Positions 27,821 to 36,422 of a stretch of 64,000 nucleotides of DNA are shown here, one piece after another. Each line of letters begins with the position of its first letter. Position 1 is the stretch's first letter. The stretch lies in the NCBI GenBank assembly GCA_011050085.1, contig DRGL01000027.1, positions 62,001 through 126,000 of the forward strand, in the 5' to 3' direction. This DNA is from Pricia antarctica (GTDB taxonomy: Bacteria; Bacteroidota; Bacteroidia; Flavobacteriales; Flavobacteriaceae). The notes beneath the pieces are model-generated. The model worked only from the letters and a program-made list of their open reading frames with translations. It was not told the origin of the DNA and searched no databases. The position numbers and the translations under genes are program-made.

Positions 27821-28564
27821 ATGGATATCAAGAATAAGACAGTTATCATTACCGGTGCATCGAGTGGCATCGGTGAAGCAACAGCTTTAAAATTATCTGA
27901 AGCTGGTGCTCATGTCGTATTGACCGCAAGAAGGGAAGATAGACTTAATGAACTGAAAGAAAAAATCACAAAAAAAGGTGGCAAGGCACTTGTTGTTACA
28001 GGTGACGTTACCAATACATCTGATTGGGAAAAATTAGTTGAAAAAACCTTAGCGGAGTTCGATTCAATCGATGCATTAATTAATAATGCAGGATTGATGC
28101 CACTCTCATATGTTGAAAAATTCAAGACCGATGAATGGATGAAGATGATAGATGTAAATATTAAGGGCGTACTTAATGGGGTTGCTGCCGTATTGCCGAC
28201 TATGATCGAGAATAAAAGGGGTCACATCATTAATATTTCTTCGAGTGCTGCACATAATTACTTTCCTGGCGGTGCGGTGTATTGTGCCACGAAGTCAGCT
28301 GTTAAAATGTTTTCTGAGGGTTTACGTCAAGAACTCGCACCTGAGTATGGTATCAATGTAACTTCCATAGAACCTGGAGCGGTTTCTACCGAACTGATGG
28401 ACACTATAACGGATGAGGACATCAAGGAAGAAATGAAACAGATGCAGAAAATGATATTCTTGGAAGCTGAGGATATTGCCGAAGCCATTCATTATTCACT
28501 CTCACAGCCTGCTAGAGCCAATATCAATGATGTATTCATAATGCCAACGGATCAACAACGATAA
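27821..28564 (+). CDS. SDR-family oxidoreductase (clavaldehyde dehydrogenase/YdfG-like)
   Basis: 247 aa from the ATG at 27821, preferred because the classical SDR N-terminus starts there (MDIKNKTVIITGASSGIG); an upstream extension of 12 lysine-rich residues is less likely. It has the NAD(P)-binding TGASSGIG, the NNAG motif at INNAGLMPLS, the catalytic Ser in INISSSAAHN and the YCATKSAVK Tyr-Lys pair. ARREDR after the second strand suggests NADPH preference. It acts in the cytoplasm on an unidentified alcohol or carbonyl substrate. It is followed after 19 bp by a small membrane protein gene. Confidence 0.9.
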   Translation: MDIKNKTVIITGASSGIGEATALKLSEAGAHVVLTARREDRLNELKEKITKKGGKALVVTGDVTNTSDWEKLVEKTLAEFDSIDALINNAGLMPLSYVEKFKTDEWMKMIDVNIKGVLNGVAAVLPTMIENKRGHIINISSSAAHNYFPGGAVYCATKSAVKMFSEGLRQELAPEYGINVTSIEPGAVSTELMDTITDEDIKEEMKQMQKMIFLEAEDIAEAIHYSLSQPARANINDVFIMPTDQQR

Positions 28565-28583
28565 CGTAAAATACTCTATCTAT

Positions 28584-28760
28584 ATGGAAAAGGATTCAGA
28601 TTGGAAGGCTAGTGAAAGTTCTGCTGTTGACACTAAACAGAAAGACGGTATAGGCGTTCATAATCAAACTACAAACTCTTCCAAGCCAAGAGTACCGCTT
28701 GTTACAATCATAGTAATTGCTGTTTTGCTTATTATCGTAAGTTTTTTTCTACTTCTATAA
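28584..28760 (+). CDS. 58-aa single-span membrane protein
   Basis: The frame from ATG 28584 to TAA 28758-28760 encodes 58 residues. The first 38 are hydrophilic (Ser, Asp, Lys rich) and the last 20 form one hydrophobic helix (PLVTIIVIAVLLIIVSFFLL), so it is a tail-anchored or C-in single-pass peptide. It is 19 bp after the SDR gene and probably cotranscribed. I do not recognise a family. Confidence 0.65.
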   Translation: MEKDSDWKASESSAVDTKQKDGIGVHNQTTNSSKPRVPLVTIIVIAVLLIIVSFFLLL

Positions 28761-28813
28761 TAAAGATATAGAGCATGCTTTTGATTATAGTAAAAATTAA
28801 ACGGTTTTGAATA

Positions 28814-28850
28814 ATTAGGCAGTAAGGACAAACCGAACTTACTGCCTAAT
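28814..28850 (+). terminator. Stem-loop after the SDR/small-protein unit, probable terminator
   Basis: ATTAGGCAGTAAG (28814-28826) pairs perfectly with CTTACTGCCTAAT (28838-28850) around an 11-nt loop. No long T run follows, only ATAATT, so termination is likely but not certain. Confidence 0.6.
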
Positions 28851-28890
28851 ATAATTCGACTTTATATTAAATTAGTAAACGTATAGGACA

Positions 28891-29928
28891 ATGGGAAATG
28901 AAGAGAAAGTCGAAATTTCCATAAATCAGGCCCTGAAAGTCCTGTTGTTACTTTCAGGGATTTGGGCAGCATGCTACTATGGTGCTACCCTGATACTGCC
29001 ACTATTGGTTTCTGTAGTTATTGCCACACTGCTGAACAGACCGACCGAAAAGTTTAAAAAATGGGGATTCCCGAACTGGCTGGCTATAACGGTTTCTTTG
29101 ATACTGATGACTATCGTTATTTTGCTTTTGTTCTGGCTCATAACTTCACAAATTGGAAACATGGCCGAGGATTGGCCTACCATTAAGGAAAAAGCAACTG
29201 AAAAATACACCATATTAAACGATAGCATTCAGCAAACTCTGGGTATAGATGTTGAGAATGTAGTTGGCAACCAATTAAATTTTAAGGAAAAATTGACAAG
29301 CTTATCCAAAGCTTTAGCTACATCACTTTCCAATTTATTATCACAGTCTTTCTTGATTTTGGTATATGTTGTATTATTTCTGATGCAAAAGCGTATGTTC
29401 ATGCAATTTTTTAAAAAATTGTTTACAAACAAAAACGCAGCAACCCGAATTCTTACCGGTTCATCGAAAATTATCAACGATTATATGTTCGGAAAGGCGA
29501 AAATTATGATTTTCCTTTTCATTATATATTATTTGGGCTTTCTTGCCGGCCAAGTACCCTTTGCGCTTTTCTTAGCCTTGTTTGCCGCACTTTTTTCCAT
29601 TATTCCATACGTTGGTAATCTTATAGGTGGTGGCGTTGCCATAATTTTGGCTTATCTCTATTCGGGAGGTACACCTGCCCTTATTGTAATCGGTGTAATC
29701 TCAGTGGCCCAATTAATTGAAAACTATGTGCTAACACCTTGGATAATTGGTGATGAAATAGATCTTAATCCATTTATGACCGTCTTCGGCGTAATTTTAC
29801 TCTCAACGCTATGGGGTGTCGTCGGGGCTATAATCGCACTTCCCATTTTGGGCATCCTAAAAGTACTCTTCGAACACACCAAAGGCATGGAGGCATACGT
29901 ATATTTATTCAAACAACACGATACGTAG
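28891..29928 (+). CDS. AI-2E family transporter
   Basis: A 345-aa inner-membrane protein with the AI-2E/PerM pattern. Two N-terminal helices (VLLLLSGIWAACYYGATLIL...) are followed by a helix starting about residue 65 and a large soluble loop (AEDWPTIKEKATEKYTILND). A cluster of C-terminal helices follows, with GYVNLIGG-like FSIIPYVGNLIGGGVAIILA and PWIIGDEIDLNPFMTVFGVI, the most conserved part of the family. Members export small solutes or ions; the name does not prove autoinducer-2 transport. It is a lone gene with a 130-bp upstream gap containing a hairpin. Confidence 0.9.
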   Translation: MGNEEKVEISINQALKVLLLLSGIWAACYYGATLILPLLVSVVIATLLNRPTEKFKKWGFPNWLAITVSLILMTIVILLLFWLITSQIGNMAEDWPTIKEKATEKYTILNDSIQQTLGIDVENVVGNQLNFKEKLTSLSKALATSLSNLLSQSFLILVYVVLFLMQKRMFMQFFKKLFTNKNAATRILTGSSKIINDYMFGKAKIMIFLFIIYYLGFLAGQVPFALFLALFAALFSIIPYVGNLIGGGVAIILAYLYSGGTPALIVIGVISVAQLIENYVLTPWIIGDEIDLNPFMTVFGVILLSTLWGVVGAIIALPILGILKVLFEHTKGMEAYVYLFKQHDT

Positions 29929-30096
29929 TGCTTTACATACTTGAACTTCCAAGGGAATGGTTATTATCTATGATATTATCGAGCATTTAGAAAATAAGCC
30001 CTGAAAAAATTGATTGCTATCAACTACTTCCAAATTAATTTTTTCAAATAAAAACAGATTATATTTATGGTGATATGGAAGAATGGAATCATTCAG

Positions 30097-30378
30097 CTAT
30101 TCCTTCCTCTCCATTTCCCATCCCTCGTAAGGAACGCTCCAAAATCCTAAGACTGGCATTATTAAAAAAACTACACGAGAAGGATAACGATAAAATAAAT
30201 TGAGATGTATGCCTTCGGTATCCATCTCATATTCAAAATAAAAACCTTGTAGGGTTATAGGTTTAGAACTATAAAGACCGGCATCCTTCAATGCACATTC
30301 ATACCGTTCCTTACCTACTTCTTTGAGCAAGTTGCGAACCGCCTTTTTGGAATAATTCCTAAATACTATTTTGGACAT
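30097..30378 (-). CDS. 93-aa hypothetical protein
   Basis: Starts MSKIVFRNYSKKAVRNLLKE and continues with strands and helices of mixed charge (KERYECALKDAG, LQGFYFEYEMD). A hydrophobic patch YPSRVVFLIMPVLGFWSVPY lies near the end, so possibly a peripheral protein or one with a single membrane-inserting segment. Codon usage is normal for the window. Family not recognised. It is 91 bp from the divergent SRAP gene. Confidence 0.6.
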   Translation of the reverse strand: MSKIVFRNYSKKAVRNLLKEVGKERYECALKDAGLYSSKPITLQGFYFEYEMDTEGIHLNLFYRYPSRVVFLIMPVLGFWSVPYEGWEMERKE

Positions 30379-30469
30379 ATTCCAAATTTCAGGAATTATT
30401 CCTATTCTTTATAATTGATATGGGGATTTAACACAAAATATTTATTTTAGATATAATCAATAATAAGAT

Positions 30470-31219
30470 ATGTGCTATAACACAAAGGTTTCAAGAAAAA
30501 AAGACGAGTTGGAAGCCAGGTACCGTATTAAGGCATTGATAGGAGAAATGAAGGAGAGCGATGAACTGATTTATAATAGCGCTAACGGTTTTGCCCATCC
30601 AAATATGTGGATTATTCCCCAAGAAAAACCAAAGAACATGATACCGGTTATGTGGGGCCTTATACCCCACTACAAAAAAGGGGTCGACCCCAAAGAATAC
30701 TACAAAGAAACTATTCGTTGGGGTTCCGGCCTGAACGCTAAGTCCGAAAAGCTTTTTGATTCAAATAATTACAAGGCGAGTGCCCTTACACGTCGGTGTA
30801 TTGTTCCCGTAGACGGCTTTTACGAACCCCATAGGATAGAACACATCAAGAAACCCTATTCCATTCCTTTTTATTTCGAACGTAAAGATGGTCTCCCTAT
30901 TAATTTGGCCGGTATCTATGCCGTAGCTGGAAATTTGGTAACGTTTTCAATTTTAACCAAGGCTGCCACACCCATGTTCGCCGAAATTCACAACAAGAAG
31001 AATCGTAGACCGGTACTATTGCAAGATGACGATATAGAGGTTTGGCTTGATAACGGATTGAAGGAGTCGGATGTAAACAAGGTTATAGAGGATGACCTTC
31101 CGGATTCGCAAATCAATACTTGGCCAATTAGTAAAGACCTATACAAAAGAAACGGGGAAGCCGATCGAGCCGATATAACAGATAGAGTCGATTATCCAGA
31201 TCTTCAAATTAAGTATTAA
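30470..31219 (+). CDS. SOS response-associated peptidase (SRAP / HMCES family)
   Basis: A 249-aa protein of the YedK/HMCES family, which crosslinks to abasic sites in single-stranded DNA through its N-terminal cysteine. The initiator Met is followed directly by Cys2 (MCYNTKVSR). The conserved MWGLIPHY, NAKSEKLFDSNNYK, RCIVPVDGFYEPH and the catalytic histidine segment EIHNKKNRRPVLL are present. The length is usual for the family. The gene lies at the edge of the ancestral chromosome just before the integration footprint at 31.6 kb. Confidence 0.92.
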   Translation: MCYNTKVSRKKDELEARYRIKALIGEMKESDELIYNSANGFAHPNMWIIPQEKPKNMIPVMWGLIPHYKKGVDPKEYYKETIRWGSGLNAKSEKLFDSNNYKASALTRRCIVPVDGFYEPHRIEHIKKPYSIPFYFERKDGLPINLAGIYAVAGNLVTFSILTKAATPMFAEIHNKKNRRPVLLQDDDIEVWLDNGLKESDVNKVIEDDLPDSQINTWPISKDLYKRNGEADRADITDRVDYPDLQIKY

Positions 31220-31548
31220 AAAAAGGATAAGTACATTTTTGGACCAACTTCCTTTTCCAAATAAGGAAAGCTTATTCTGAGGGATTGTGACAAAATCAAC
31301 AGCTAGTATACCACTGTAATCAAAGACAAATTTTCAATATTGACTTTTATATACCGGATGTACACTTCCAAAGTACATCCAAATTCAAATCAATGCCATT
31401 ACAATTAGTTATGGAAAAGCCTAAATAAAAGGAAGCAATGAATTAAGAAACATATTAAGTCAGACAAAATATCCTTTAGAACGGGAAAGAGAAGAATGGA
31501 CTATTTGAAAATAGGCAGACTACGTGTGTAATACGTAAAAAACTTTAT
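31220..31548. other. Gene-free spacer before the integration footprint
   Basis: About 330 bp between the SRAP stop and the tRNA-Ser-type terminator. AT-rich with a weak TTTTCC/GGAAA hairpin near 31255-31275. No gene is recognised. Confidence 0.5.
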
Positions 31549-31588
31549 AAAAAACAAAACCCAATACATTCGTACTGAATGTATTGGG
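31549..31588 (-). terminator. Intrinsic terminator belonging to a minus-strand tRNA-Ser
   Basis: CCCAATACATTC (31560-31571) and GAATGTATTGGG (31577-31588) pair perfectly around a 5-nt loop. On the minus strand the stem is followed by TTTTGTTTTTT. It sits 10 bp beyond a tRNA 3' fragment of the same orientation. Confidence 0.85.
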
Positions 31589-31598
31589 AATTAATCTT

Positions 31599-31620
31599 GC
31601 GGAGAAAGAGGGATTCGAAC
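31599..31620 (-). other. tRNA-Ser 3'-end fragment: probable att site of an integrated island
   Basis: Read on the minus strand these 22 bp give the T-loop and acceptor 3' half of a tRNA-Ser (GTTCGAATCCC, then CTCTTTCTCCGC). The rest of the tRNA is missing: the sequence diverges right after GTTC of the T arm, where the chromosome should continue into a GGG arm. The terminator lies on its downstream side. This is the signature left when an element integrates into a tRNA 3' end. The element should lie at higher coordinates, with the intact tRNA-Ser at its far end, which is not found in this window. Confidence 0.75.
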
Positions 31621-32332
31621 TTTAAACTTAATCAATTGACAATCAATTCTTTAATCAAATCAATTTCTTATTACTCACCGATTTACTCACCTCCTACAAT
31701 TACAATTGATAAATGCTTATATATCAAATAATTATGAAAAATTAGCCTCCAAGATTCATTTTATATGCTGGGTTTTCCGTAATTTTTTACACATAGCAAT
31801 AAAGTATAAGAAACTTGGATCTTAGAAAGGTAACATAATCTTCTTCTAACTATTTTAAGTATTATCGTTACCTAAAGCTCGGATCTTCAAAATATCAATA
31901 CTGGCCCTTCCCCAACCGAAATGCATTTTTTCTAATAGTTCATTATTGATTTGCTTAAAATTACATCTATTAGCGACTGTTTTATTTGCGATTATAGCTA
32001 ATAAAATTTTGATGAATTTATTCCAATTTAGAATTATCTCTGAAATCTTTACAAAAGCGGCGGTTTATGAAGAGTATAGTTTATTAAAATTAAGGTGCGA
32101 GATTATAGAGACCCAAGAAATATCATTTCCACCCATTAAAGAATAGACCTTTTTCTAGGTACTAGGCATCATATGAGGCATTCGTATTTTGACAATTCTT
32201 AACTATACGAATGAAGATTTTTACGGTACACATAATATTGATGCGATTTGACGTTTTTTTTGGTCAAAGCATTCAAAGCCAAGTACTTTCAGCTTCCGAA
32301 ATAGGATTAAATATTAATTAATTAAATTGATT
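31621..32332. other. Gene-poor start of the island
   Basis: About 700 bp with no convincing gene and no intact integrase. A direct repeat of ACTCACCGA/ACTCACC at 31673-31691 and AT-rich DNA are the only notable features. A short frame at 31946-32146 has no family features or credible start signal, so I do not call it. Confidence 0.5.
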
Positions 32333-32542
32333 ATGCAAATTGGAAAAAATGGCTTAAAATTCATACGTCCAAAATTTTGGGTCCTAATAAATAGCGGGGT
32401 ATTGATGCTATCACTTTACGGAGCACTTACTGAATTACCGAAGCTCCTAGGAATTGTTTCATTCGTTGTGTTCACGTTATCGGTAGCTGTTTGGGCCTAC
32501 ATTTTACTTACATCCATTAAATTTGAAAATTCACGAAAGTGA
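32333..32542 (+). CDS. 69-aa small membrane protein
   Basis: From ATG 32333 (MQIGKNGLKFIRPKFWVLIN) it encodes two hydrophobic helices (FWVLINSGVLMLSLYGAL and LLGIVSFVVFTLSVAVWAYILL) joined by a short loop, with a charged C-terminus. An alternative start lies two codons upstream (TTG). Family not recognised. It is a lone gene within the island. Confidence 0.5.
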   Translation: MQIGKNGLKFIRPKFWVLINSGVLMLSLYGALTELPKLLGIVSFVVFTLSVAVWAYILLTSIKFENSRK

Positions 32543-33019
32543 ATCCAATTCACTTTAATGGGTATTATTGAAACGTACCATCAAAGTCCCTGTCATCCGC
32601 CCGGTAATATTAGCAAAATGATATATCATGGGTAGGGATTATTATAGTGTTGTATCCAAAGCGAAAAAGCTAATCTGCACCATATCCGTTCATTTAAATT
32701 GGAATGACCATCTGCTCGAATCAATTCTTCATTTCACATAGCTTCAACTCGATCAGCATAACTTCCTTGGAGCAACTATCTTACTATTCAGCTTACATTG
32801 ATTGCCGAAAGTAGATTTTTTGACAAAGGTTCAACCGTTTGAAGGTAGAATTTGGTAATAGGCCAATTTTCAAGGAAATGTGGATTTAGGCAAACTGCAT
32901 CTTTTTGCGATTAGCTGTAGGCAAAGCGCAAATCATCGATAATTTATTTGTCGAAGACGAATATTATTTGGGTAATCCATTTGATGATTGAATTTTGTAG
33001 CCAACCTTACATCTTGCTT
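32543..33019. other. Gene-free stretch
   Basis: About 480 bp without a supported gene, repeat or terminator. Short frames are broken and unlike known proteins. Confidence 0.4.
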
Positions 33020-33190
33020 ATGAAAACAGTTTTAGTCTTAAAAGAAATTTATGCCCAAGGGTTTCGTGATCTGGGAAATAAAATAGTCAAGAACTACTTT
33101 AAAATTTTTACTTGGTTCAGTATCGCAATGTTCGCAATCGTACTTTACGCATTTCTCTTCAGAATTTTTACCGGCTTCGCTTTCGACTGA
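33020..33190 (+). CDS. 56-aa single-span membrane protein upstream of a response regulator
   Basis: Starts MKTVLVLKEIYAQGFRDLGN at ATG 33020 and carries one strong transmembrane helix (FTWFSIAMFAIVLYAFLFRI). An upstream TTG-type start is possible but adds 24 residues with no features. It is 38 bp before a single-domain response regulator on the same strand, so the two may be a unit. Family not recognised. Confidence 0.5.
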   Translation: MKTVLVLKEIYAQGFRDLGNKIVKNYFKIFTWFSIAMFAIVLYAFLFRIFTGFAFD

Positions 33191-33228
33191 TTGATATTTC
33201 AGGATTTACTATAAAGAACTAATTTAAG

Positions 33229-33630
33229 ATGGATTCAATTTTCAACCTATCGAATATGCGTACGATATGGGTAATCGATGACGATATGGTCACATTATTC
33301 TCGACTTCATATAAGATTCACCAATACCGACCCAACTATAATGTAGTAAGTTTCCACTCCATAGAAAATGCAATTGCCGCATATGAAAGATGCCTGTCAA
33401 ATAACGAGCAGGTACCAAATGTCCTGTTGCTCGATCTTCAGTTTCCGACCCTTGGGGGATGGTATTTTCTAAAAAAGTTGGAAGAATATAATATATCAGA
33501 CAATGAAATAGATATCTATATCCTGTCGGCTTTTTCAAAGCCTGAAAGTACTTTGCGAGCATTGAAACATCCATTGGTAAAAGGGTATTTTTATAAACCG
33601 GTAACATTGGCGGAACTCAATGTTCTGTAA
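33229..33630 (+). CDS. Single-domain response regulator (CheY-like)
   Basis: A 133-aa receiver without an output domain. The acidic cluster IDDDMVTLF is near residue 16, the phospho-acceptor Asp is in VLLLDLQFPTLGGW near residue 69, the switch Ser is in YILSAFSKPE, and the conserved Lys-Pro is in YFYKPVTLAEL. Such proteins relay phosphate between hybrid kinases and output proteins in Bacteroidota. An ATG at codon 10 (MRTIWVIDDD) is an equally good start. The partner may be the PAS protein or the multidomain kinase further along the island. Confidence 0.85.
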   Translation: MDSIFNLSNMRTIWVIDDDMVTLFSTSYKIHQYRPNYNVVSFHSIENAIAAYERCLSNNEQVPNVLLLDLQFPTLGGWYFLKKLEEYNISDNEIDIYILSAFSKPESTLRALKHPLVKGYFYKPVTLAELNVL

Positions 33631-33669
33631 AAAGTCCAGTTTAGAGTTATAAATTTAACGGATCAAAAG

Positions 33670-33697
33670 GTAAATGTGAACAGCCGTTCACATTTAC
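33670..33697. terminator. Perfect 12-bp hairpin after the response regulator
   Basis: GTAAATGTGAAC (33670-33681) is perfectly complementary to GTTCACATTTAC (33686-33697) with a 4-nt loop. There is no T tail on the plus strand and only a weak one (CTTTT) on the minus strand. It lies 40 bp after the response-regulator stop. It may terminate either direction. Confidence 0.6.
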
Positions 33698-33929
33698 GGA
33701 ATAAAGCCGCTGATAACCCATTATATATAAGATAGCAGCTCATATGAATCTAAGACTTTTTCTTTATACTTCCTTCAATTAATTTTTCCTGTTTAATAGG
33801 TTGAATTGATTGAATTATAGCATTGTCTGCAAGTCGTTACAATAGTGAAGTCCGGAGCGATATAGGTCTAGTAATAGAAGTTTGTCGGTGAATCTCATAC
33901 ATCTCTACTTACAATTGTGATTTATCCAT

Positions 33930-34829
33930 TCAATTTGTAAGCTTGCTTAATGTCAATGTTACGCCTGACCCAGTCCTGTTCACCTCAAGGTTGAAAGTAA
34001 TAGGTCCTTCTTCCAACGAAGGTAGCTCTACCTTAAGTAAATGCTGCCGGCGCGATTTATCGCACACCGAAATAATTTCAAAGATATCTCTGTCCATTAG
34101 GAACGGAAATGCTTCGGATAGGTTCCTTCCCACAATCTGTCCTCGGTCGAACTCGGACAATAGCCCCGCAGCGTCGCTTGCAAAGATAATTTCAAAATCC
34201 ACCGTTTTGCCCCTTCGGTCAACAACAGGCTCAAGGTAGGCTATTACGCCAGGTGTGTTCTTCAGAACATCGTTCAGGAACGAAACCGTATCCGAAAGTT
34301 CCTGGTTACGCTCCTTGAGGCTTTCATTCATAGAATTAAGGTTCTGCTCCGAACTTATTTCTGGAGTGGTATTTCTTGAGGTTACGCAGATGCCTTTCGG
34401 GAGTGGCCTGACTACCGACTTGAACCACATCTTTTCACCTTTTACGTTAATTTGATTCTGTAGCACCACTTTCTGACCGTTGACAAAACTTTCAACAAGC
34501 CCCTCGAATTCCCCATTGAGAAAAAGATAGGGAAATACCTCGGAAATCGGCCTCCCAATAATCTCCTTAGGTTTTAGACCCAGATATTCACGGTTGCATT
34601 CGTTGGCGTATTTGATTTGAAAGTCGAATATCTTTCCGGAGCTGTCATATATGGGCTCATAGTAATTCACTATGTTATCAACGCTCTGAAGAACGCTTGC
34701 TAAAAAGGTCTCAGCGTCGATATCCTCGAGTTTTCGTCGCTTGGATTTTATCAAATAGAATACTACTGCCACTATGGTACAGAGCGGCACAATAATGATC
34801 AGGAAAACTGAAATAGGTCGTAAGTCCAC
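33930..34829 (-). CDS. Membrane-anchored tandem PAS-domain protein without kinase
   Basis: A 299-aa protein with one N-terminal transmembrane helix (ISVFLIIIVPLCTIVAVVFYLI). A PAS domain follows at about 40-160 (DNIVNYYEPIYDSSGKIFDF, with GRPISEVFP), then a short coiled coil (NSMNESLKERNQELSDTVSF) and a second PAS at about 190-295 (GRNLSEAFPFL). No histidine kinase, GGDEF or other output domain follows; the gene ends with a normal stop. It may be a sensor lacking its output, or a truncated remnant of a PAS-kinase. It sits convergent to the response regulator at 33.2 kb. Confidence 0.8.
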   Translation of the reverse strand: MDLRPISVFLIIIVPLCTIVAVVFYLIKSKRRKLEDIDAETFLASVLQSVDNIVNYYEPIYDSSGKIFDFQIKYANECNREYLGLKPKEIIGRPISEVFPYLFLNGEFEGLVESFVNGQKVVLQNQINVKGEKMWFKSVVRPLPKGICVTSRNTTPEISSEQNLNSMNESLKERNQELSDTVSFLNDVLKNTPGVIAYLEPVVDRRGKTVDFEIIFASDAAGLLSEFDRGQIVGRNLSEAFPFLMDRDIFEIISVCDKSRRQHLLKVELPSLEEGPITFNLEVNRTGSGVTLTLSKLTN

Positions 34830-35146
34830 CTTATCTTAATAGTTTATGAGAAGAAAATGTATAGAAAATAGGCTACAATCAAATCTACGAGGAAAACATG
34901 GGCTATAAAAATTGACGTCAATTCTGATTCAGCACAATACTATGTTATTTAATCATTAAATTGAGTTTTTGGTTCATTGAAAGAGTAAAAGATTTATTGC
35001 CTAGAGAAATGGATGGCTCCTTAATGTTTAGAATATAATTTAAAAATTTGCTTATAAGGGACTCCACCTCTAATGAGTATGAAAGATCCAATAATCTAAT
35101 TCTAGCTTCTTCCTCAGAGAAGTTGATAGCAACATTATTTTTTATA
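34830..35146. other. Gene-free spacer before the cassette region
   Basis: About 320 bp, AT-rich, with no supported gene. The first recombination-type box of the array begins at 35147. Confidence 0.4.
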
Positions 35147-35216
35147 GTTTATCTTAACTATTCTGCTGGATGCCACTACCCCGAATAGATATTCTTGAGC
35201 CATTATTTGCTTGAAC
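35147..35216. repeat. Bipartite 70-bp box element, copy A
   Basis: Box starts at 35147 (GTTTATCTTAAC) and 35205 (ATTTGCTTGAAC) are exactly 58 bp apart. The spacer contains TACCCCGAATAGATATTCTT, shared with the other copies at 35828, 42813 and 44047. The element ends 2 bp from the stop of the ParE-like gene. Confidence 0.8.
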
Positions 35217-35217
35217 T

Positions 35218-35514
35218 TTATTCTAAAAACCTAATTAGATCCCGTCCGCCATATAGGATTCGTACAATTCTGATTTTATCCGAAAGTTTACGGTAGAATA
35301 TTATATGAGAGATATATGGTAAGCTTAAGAGACCAACTTTGATTTCATTTCTTTCTCTACCAATATCTGGGTTATTAGCCAATTTTTCAAAATGCCCTTC
35401 CAGACCTATCAGGTATTTGATTGCTTGTGCAATCCCAAACTTATATTCCCCAAATTTAAAGATATCATCAATGTCTGACGTGGCTTCCTCAGATAGTACA
35501 TAACTATTGATCAT
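35218..35514 (-). CDS. RelE/ParE-family toxin
   Basis: A 98-aa protein with the RelE/ParE fold pattern: LSEEATSDIDDIFKFGEYKFGIAQAIKYLIGLEGHFEKLANNP helices, then RNEIKVGLLSLPYISHIIFYRKLSDKIRIVRILYGGRDL strands. ParE toxins inhibit DNA gyrase, whereas RelE toxins cut mRNA; the partner antitoxin here is ParD-like, so gyrase is the more likely target. It overlaps the antitoxin gene by 11 bp, the usual operon order antitoxin then toxin. Its stop codon is next to a box, so the pair forms one cassette. Confidence 0.9.
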   Translation of the reverse strand: MINSYVLSEEATSDIDDIFKFGEYKFGIAQAIKYLIGLEGHFEKLANNPDIGRERNEIKVGLLSLPYISHIIFYRKLSDKIRIVRILYGGRDLIRFLE

Positions 35515-35734
35515 ACGTTCTTTTCGAGGCTATAATTTCACTCATTGAAAGTTGGCTATCGGGACCGTTCCAACCTCTTTCTATTTCTTTCCGAAGGTCT
35601 TTTATCACTTTCTCCCTGTAAATATTATGTAACCGTAGGGCGTCCCTAATTACTTCGCTGTTATTCTGATACTCTCCAGAAGCTACCTGTTCGTTTATAT
35701 ATTCCTCTTGTTTCTTGGTGAAACTAATATTCAT
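35504..35734 (-). CDS. ParD-family antitoxin
   Basis: About 76 aa from the ATG at 35732-35734 (MNISFTKKQEEYINEQVASG); three further upstream residues are possible. It has the ribbon-helix-helix N-terminus, including NNSEVIRDALRLHNIYREK, followed by a charged tail that wraps the toxin. It would neutralise the ParE-like toxin encoded downstream and repress its own promoter. The nearest box (35828) is about 94 bp upstream of the start. Confidence 0.88.
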   Translation of the reverse strand: MNISFTKKQEEYINEQVASGEYQNNSEVIRDALRLHNIYREKVIKDLRKEIERGWNGPDSQLSMSEIIASKRTYDQ

Positions 35735-35827
35735 GATTTCCATAATTTATTACTAAGATAATAAAAATGTCCAAATAAGCTATATTTGGACATGTTATAG
35801 TACCGGTCCGTACTTTTTTCAGTAATA

Positions 35828-35897
35828 CTTTATTTGAACTTTTCTGCAGGATTCCACTACCCCGAATTGGTTTTCTTCAACCATCGTTTATCTGAAC
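35828..35897. repeat. Bipartite 70-bp box element, copy B
   Basis: Boxes at 35828 (CTTTATTTGAAC) and 35886 (GTTTATCTGAAC) are 58 bp apart. The spacer is closely related to copies A and D (GGATTCCACTACCCCGAAT). Confidence 0.85.
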
Positions 35898-36376
35898 TGT
35901 AAGGGAACCGCTCCTATCGATGCTTCCCCTTATGGACTGATCAACAATGTGTCGTCCGTCCCTAGTTATTTTCAGCGGATTTTGATAGTGCCGAAAAAAA
36001 ATTCAACATACTTTTTTGACGTGTTGCTTCCTAAGTAGGTTTTGGAACATTGCAACGATTCCTTCCTGATAGCCCTCGGGTATGCGCCCCGCCTTGATCC
36101 ATTCCTTCTTGACCAATTTCCTGTCTTGAAGTCCGTACTCGTTTTTCAGGCACGCCAGTGCCTCCTCTTTGGTGTCATGGTCCATCGATTTGAACAACCT
36201 TCTAATGTTCTCGGTCATGGTCGGCTTTGCTTAGTCCCAAATTTATTCTTAATTGTGAACGGAACAATCATGGATCGTTCAATGGGGGTATTTTTGGGTT
36301 TAATACTTACTTATACCTTGGCCAAAGGCTTTCGGTAGATTTTAAGATCATTTTAGAAACAATCGTGTATTTGAAC
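35886..36376. repeat. Duplicated box-bounded cassette, copy 1 (491 bp)
   Basis: This segment and 42871-43362 are near-identical along their length and both begin and end in a box (GTTTATCTGAAC at the left, G/CTKTATTTGAAC at the right). Sequence similarity stops at the boxes. Each copy contains one 71-codon gene and an internal box-like TTAATTGTGAAC (36249 and 43235). Confidence 0.88.
36003..36218 (-). CDS. 71-aa cassette protein, copy 1
   Basis: A small basic protein (MTENIRRLFKSMDHDTKEEA through LLRKQHVKKVC) predicted to be mostly helical, with no signal peptide. It is 63/71 identical to the protein at 42989-43204; the eight differences are spread along the chain. Conservation at protein level across two copies argues that it is a real gene. 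The family is not recognised. It is the only gene in its box-bounded segment. Confidence 0.7.
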   Translation of the reverse strand: MTENIRRLFKSMDHDTKEEALACLKNEYGLQDRKLVKKEWIKAGRIPEGYQEGIVAMFQNLLRKQHVKKVC

Positions 36377-36422
36377 TTCTGCCCATTCACTTGGGGGGAT
36401 AGATTCATACTTTGTCAATGAA

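Noticed and set aside
31946-32146. Short plus-strand frame of 66 codons
   Set aside because: No start signal, no recognisable features and atypical composition; likely chance in AT-rich DNA.
33930-34829. PAS protein as a histidine kinase
   Set aside because: No HisKA or HATPase motifs are present before the stop codon.
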